A stretch of 23,516 nt of DNA from positions 1-23,516 of IMG/VR virus record IMGVR_UViG_3300028598_000009; one strand, 5' to 3'. The translations under genes and the position numbers were made by a program. Below are positions 20,432 through 23,516 of the stretch, piece by piece (positions within the stretch are counted from its first letter, which is position 1; each line of letters begins with the position of its first letter). The notes under the pieces were generated by a model. That model worked only from the letters and a program-made list of their open reading frames with translations. It was not told where the DNA came from and ran no database searches. The stretch comes from a virus.

Positions 20432-21057
20432 GGTGTGCTACTCATGACGCGGCGTTTCAACGGGCCGGGGAATTTCAGTTTCTTCTCTGAACGATTCAAT
20501 TCTTCAACCAGTCTCTCATAATGGGATAAATACCTGTCGCCCACGTCTTCATCGCGTTTGAAGTAATAACACTCAGCGAGCGATCCATAGAGATAAATCG
20601 CCGGATGATTGGTTAAGATCCAGTTGGTATCCAGATCGGCAGAGAAAGCCGGGAGCCTGAAGTACAGTGTGTATTCAATGGTGTAATCCTGTTCGGCAAT
20701 CGGGCGGATCTGTAACGTCTCCCCCTGGATCGAATAGTAATACGGTGTCGCTTCGTCATCGTAACGGATCAATCGCGTGGATTGAAAGGTCGGCACAAAC
20801 TCCAGATTCACTTTCGGGTTCGTGTCCAGTGCGACATCGGTGATCTCAATTACGTCCGAATCCAATGCGACAAATTCGGTGGACTGGGTTAATGAATCGG
20901 TACGCAGTTCTTCCATTGCGCGACAGCGTACCTTATCGGCAATGCGAGACTCAGCTAATGTGATCGCGGTGGGGATATAGGAAGCAAGCTCCGATCCATC
21001 GTCTTCTAAGACGTTGGCGATCTCGGTTTTCAGTTCACCGTAATTGGCGAGTCCCAT
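20428..21057 (-). CDS. Head-tail adaptor protein
   Basis: The 209-residue protein begins MGLANYGELKTEIANVLEDD and has helices separated by a beta segment (LDSDVIEITDVALDTNPKVN), then IRPIAEQDYTIEYTLYFRLP, a pattern of gp6/adaptor-like proteins that connect portal to tail. The C-terminus is basic. It lies directly before the stabilisation gene, as in related podoviruses. Confidence 0.75.
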   Translation of the reverse strand: MGLANYGELKTEIANVLEDDGSELASYIPTAITLAESRIADKVRCRAMEELRTDSLTQSTEFVALDSDVIEITDVALDTNPKVNLEFVPTFQSTRLIRYDDEATPYYYSIQGETLQIRPIAEQDYTIEYTLYFRLPAFSADLDTNWILTNHPAIYLYGSLAECYYFKRDEDVGDRYLSHYERLVEELNRSEKKLKFPGPLKRRVMSSTP

Positions 21058-21066
21058 AGCAAATCC

Positions 21067-21261
21067 TTATAAAGCGACGGAGGCTTTCGCCCCCGTCTTT
21101 TTCTTGCCTCGTTTCGAGACACGTTTCATCCATTTACTACTGAATAGCTCGGGCGGGATGTCGAACTCGTCCCCGGGGTGGTCAGGGCTACGAAGGCCCT
21201 TCCCATACCGGCGACCGTGATAATACCCGATCATCCCGTCCTTCACTTTTACCTTAATCAT
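21067..21261 (-). CDS. Small basic phage protein, 64 aa
   Basis: The 64 residues, MIKVKVKDGMIGYYHGRRYG ... RVSKRGKKKTGAKASVAL, are strongly basic at the C-terminus. A middle FDIPPELFSSKWMKR resembles small proteins encoded between cement protein and adaptor in related phages. The ATG overlaps the previous stop as TGATG. Role unknown; DNA or capsid interaction is possible. Confidence 0.65.
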   Translation of the reverse strand: MIKVKVKDGMIGYYHGRRYGKGLRSPDHPGDEFDIPPELFSSKWMKRVSKRGKKKTGAKASVAL

Positions 21262-21734
21262 CAGGTAATAGTATAGCCATTGTTGTAGTCCACGCTGCTG
21301 TCGATCATGCTCATCGGCTGCACGTAAGCAGACACGGTAATGGTGGGAGTCGTACCGGCTAAGGTATAACGCACACCAAGATACCGTTCACTTTCGGCCA
21401 ACGTGGTCGGTGGGAGTGGGATCGCAAACTTGAACCCGGCGACCAGCAGATCGGCATCTTGCGCCGGAGCCCCTGGGGTGCCTGATTCAAACAAGCGACG
21501 GCCAACGGATTGCTGACCGGCAGACTGATCCGCCGCAGAGGCGTACTCAACATCGAAGGTGTAATCCTCGTCACCTGTCGTCTGATCGGCGGCTACTTCG
21601 ACCACGAAAACCACTGCCAGTGGCTCGCCGTTACCCATAGAGCGATCAACAGACAGATCGATGGTATTAGTCCCTACCGCTGTTGCAGTAAGCGCCTGTG
21701 CGTCGGAGAGTTGGTTCTGTTCATCTAATATCAT
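21261..21734 (-). CDS. Bbp16-like capsid cement protein
   Basis: The 157-residue protein begins MILDEQNQLSDAQALTATAV, closely similar in pattern to the BPP-1 Bbp16 cement family, and continues with Thr/Val beta strands and ERYLGVRYTLAG near the end. It lies right after the capsid gene, as Bbp16 does after Bbp17. Cement proteins stabilise the expanded capsid from outside. The assignment is by pattern and order. Confidence 0.8.
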   Translation of the reverse strand: MILDEQNQLSDAQALTATAVGTNTIDLSVDRSMGNGEPLAVVFVVEVAADQTTGDEDYTFDVEYASAADQSAGQQSVGRRLFESGTPGAPAQDADLLVAGFKFAIPLPPTTLAESERYLGVRYTLAGTTPTITVSAYVQPMSMIDSSVDYNNGYTIT

Positions 21735-21745
21735 GATTGCTCTCC

Positions 21746-22771
21746 TTAAGAAACGACTGCTTCAGTTTCAGTCAATGAATCGACTGTGCGGATCGGAATA
21801 CCCAGGAACAGGAGTTCGTGGATCTTGTCACCAAACTGATTCAGACCGGGCTCGATGCTCAACACGCCGTTGGATTTCTCCATTGCAGCCACTCGCAAGA
21901 GAGACTGAACGGTACGGTTGGCATAGAAGCAAGGCTTGACCCCCATCATTGACGGTAGACGGTCAATGGCGCGAGACATCAGTTTTGGCAAGTACGTGGT
22001 GGCGGTGACGGCTTGTGAAGTCGCCAGCGAAGCCAGATCGGAAATGTCGATATTCGGGATACGCACGGCGTATCTCCAGTCTTTCACGACCAGACCGTTC
22101 TTCCACTGCCAATGGTCCTGATAGGCTCTCATGCGATTTCCGGCGATCCCGGCAGTGGTTTCCACCGTGACCAGACCTAAATCTTCATGCGAAAGCCCGG
22201 CCTTGGAGCCTTTCGGGAATACGCCATGTACAGAGTTAGCGCCCCAGCCGACCAACCAGACGGAGGAATTATCCGATCCTGCACCACCGGCGGAAAGAAT
22301 GTTCTCCGCGTTGTTGGCGCTCAGACTTGAATAGCGTTCCGTGAAACCGACGAATTCTTCCGGGTCAGCCGCCGAACCGTAGAATAGCGTTGCCGCCATT
22401 TCCTGATTCATGGACTCCAGGAAGGCCATTGCTTCATTCAAGCGGAAGGATTTGGTATTGCCGTTAAGCGAAGCCAGATCCTTGTCCACTTCAGACCACG
22501 CTTCCAGCATCCCGCAGTGCTCATCGACTTGAGCGGTGGTGGATTTGCTGGGTGGTGTGCCCTGGTTCAGTAGTCTCCAGTAGACGGCCGGTAGACCGGT
22601 ACGGATAGTGGTACGTTCCCCTGTCGGGAGATTGCCTTCCTTGAACAGCATGTCCGTGAGGACATCATTGGATTGCGACAGGAGTTCAATGGTTTTGGCG
22701 ATCTTATCGTCGGGACCGATGCGTTTCGCCCAGTCCGCGAGCGTTAAGACATTGCTGCCTATTGTAGCCAT
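21746..22771 (-). CDS. Major capsid protein, GP7-like (HK97 fold)
   Basis: The 341-residue protein has the start MATIGSNVLTLADWAKRIGP and motifs of the BPP-1/epsilon15 GP7 coat family: LKEGNLPTGERTTIRTGLPA-like (residues 45-64), DKDLASLNGNTKSFRLNEA, then LFYGSA and the C-terminal LFLGIPIRTVDSL. Length fits the family (about 330-340). It forms the icosahedral shell, assembled on the upstream scaffold. The cement gene follows after 11 bases. Confidence 0.9.
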   Translation of the reverse strand: MATIGSNVLTLADWAKRIGPDDKIAKTIELLSQSNDVLTDMLFKEGNLPTGERTTIRTGLPAVYWRLLNQGTPPSKSTTAQVDEHCGMLEAWSEVDKDLASLNGNTKSFRLNEAMAFLESMNQEMAATLFYGSAADPEEFVGFTERYSSLSANNAENILSAGGAGSDNSSVWLVGWGANSVHGVFPKGSKAGLSHEDLGLVTVETTAGIAGNRMRAYQDHWQWKNGLVVKDWRYAVRIPNIDISDLASLATSQAVTATTYLPKLMSRAIDRLPSMMGVKPCFYANRTVQSLLRVAAMEKSNGVLSIEPGLNQFGDKIHELLFLGIPIRTVDSLTETEAVVS

Positions 22772-22782
22772 GTGTCACCTCG

Positions 22783-23516
22783 TTATGTATAGAAATAGTC
22801 TTCAATCGCCTTGTCCTCATTGGGTTTCGTTTTACCCCCTTGGCCCGGGCGACTGACCTTTGGCTTTTTCTTAACGAGATTTTGGGTTTCAGGCTTTTTC
22901 TTCTGCATCTCGTCGTACTTCATCGCTTTTTGAAATGCGAGCGCGACTTGATGATGTCCGATTTGCCCGAAATTCTCCTCGTTAAGCCCGAGTCCTTCCA
23001 TATACTTCTCGACCTTTTCGACTTCCGCTTTGGCGGTTTCCTCGCTTCCGAACACTTCAATCAGCTTGGTTTCCTGTTCGGTGGCAAAGTCCTGCTGCTG
23101 CTTCTGCTTCTGGTCGTGGACCTCCTGATACAACTTACCAATGGCGTTTTGTCGATCCTGAAATTCAGCCCGCTTGGCAAGAAACTCGGTGGAATCGTAA
23201 CTTTTGAGTTCTTCCCAATTGATTTGACTGTATTCCCGGTTCAACTCACTCCAGGCAAGTTGGGCCAGATTTTCTAAATGGCCGGTCTTGTCTTTAATGG
23301 CTTTCTCGGTTTCCGCCTTTTCCTGTTGCAAAGTGTCTTTCAACTTTGCGACTTCCCTGTTTTTGTTGTCGAGGTGTCCTTGAACTTGGTAGGAACGTAC
23401 AAGATCGTTGAGGTCTACAGTGCCACTCTTGCCGTCTATCTGGGTACGTACAATAACTTTGCCTTCTTCATCAACATCGAAGGGGTTATCTTCAGATCCA
23501 AACATCGCTGCGAGTT
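22783..23516 (-). CDS. Scaffold-like protein, N-terminus cut
   Basis: The frame is open to the window edge. An ATG at 23505 is the first in view, but codons upstream (L-A-A) stay open, so the true start may be outside. About 240 residues are visible: a short beta-like start, then long coiled coil (NREVAKLKDTLQQEKAETEK) and a basic Pro/Lys tail (KKKPKVSRPGQGGKTK). A helical, basic-ended protein directly before the capsid gene fits an internal scaffold. Confidence 0.75.
   Translation of the reverse strand, partial: LAAMFGSEDNPFDVDEEGKVIVRTQIDGKSGTVDLNDLVRSYQVQGHLDNKNREVAKLKDTLQQEKAETEKAIKDKTGHLENLAQLAWSELNREYSQINWEELKSYDSTEFLAKRAEFQDRQNAIGKLYQEVHDQKQKQQQDFATEQETKLIEVFGSEETAKAEVEKVEKYMEGLGLNEENFGQIGHHQVALAFQKAMKYDEMQKKKPETQNLVKKKPKVSRPGQGGKTKPNEDKAIEDYFYT

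Overview
The window is part of a double-stranded DNA phage (or prophage) genome, most likely a short-tailed podovirus of a Gram-negative, probably proteobacterial, host. The virion genes resemble the Bordetella BPP-1 / Salmonella epsilon15 type. The major capsid protein looks like the GP7 (HK97-fold) family and is followed by a Bbp16-like cement protein. A head-tail adaptor and a P22-like DNA stabilisation protein come next. A two-gene Rz/Rz1 spanin pair and an outer-membrane beta-barrel protein point to a host with an outer membrane. Terminase and portal are not here and probably lie beyond the right edge.

There are three transcription blocks. (1) Positions 1-5157, minus strand: a leftward early operon of about 18 small genes, mostly unknown, including DUF551 and YopX-family proteins and several small Cys-rich (zinc-binding-like) proteins. 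It starts with a 55-residue helix-turn-helix protein. It also contains a 122-nt tRNA-like RNA, a possible small-RNA locus and a duplicated gene cassette. (2) Positions 5258-11002, plus strand: a rightward early operon of small genes leading to a Rad52-type annealing protein, SSB and a secreted beta-barrel protein, ended by a strong intrinsic terminator at 11022-11046. (3) Positions 11040-23516, minus strand: the late operon, read from right to left as scaffold, capsid, cement, adaptor, stabilisation protein, internal/ejection proteins, tail fibre and lysis cassette.

The two early operons diverge from 5158-5257, where two sigma70-like promoters overlap and face each other across an imperfect dyad. 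That geometry suggests a mutually exclusive switch, probably controlled by the adjacent helix-turn-helix protein. The rightward early and leftward late operons converge at 11040.

Several genes shorter than 60 codons were found by reading the gaps and are included. Several starts were moved to internal ATG, GTG or TTG codons because of ribosome binding sites and stop/start overlaps. No integrase, reverse transcriptase, CRISPR array or insertion sequence was recognised. The most unusual items are the tRNA-like RNA without a normal anticodon arm (674-795), the face-to-face promoters with a candidate plus-strand small RNA (1517-1650), the switch at 5191-5228 and the duplicated cassette at 2377-3027.
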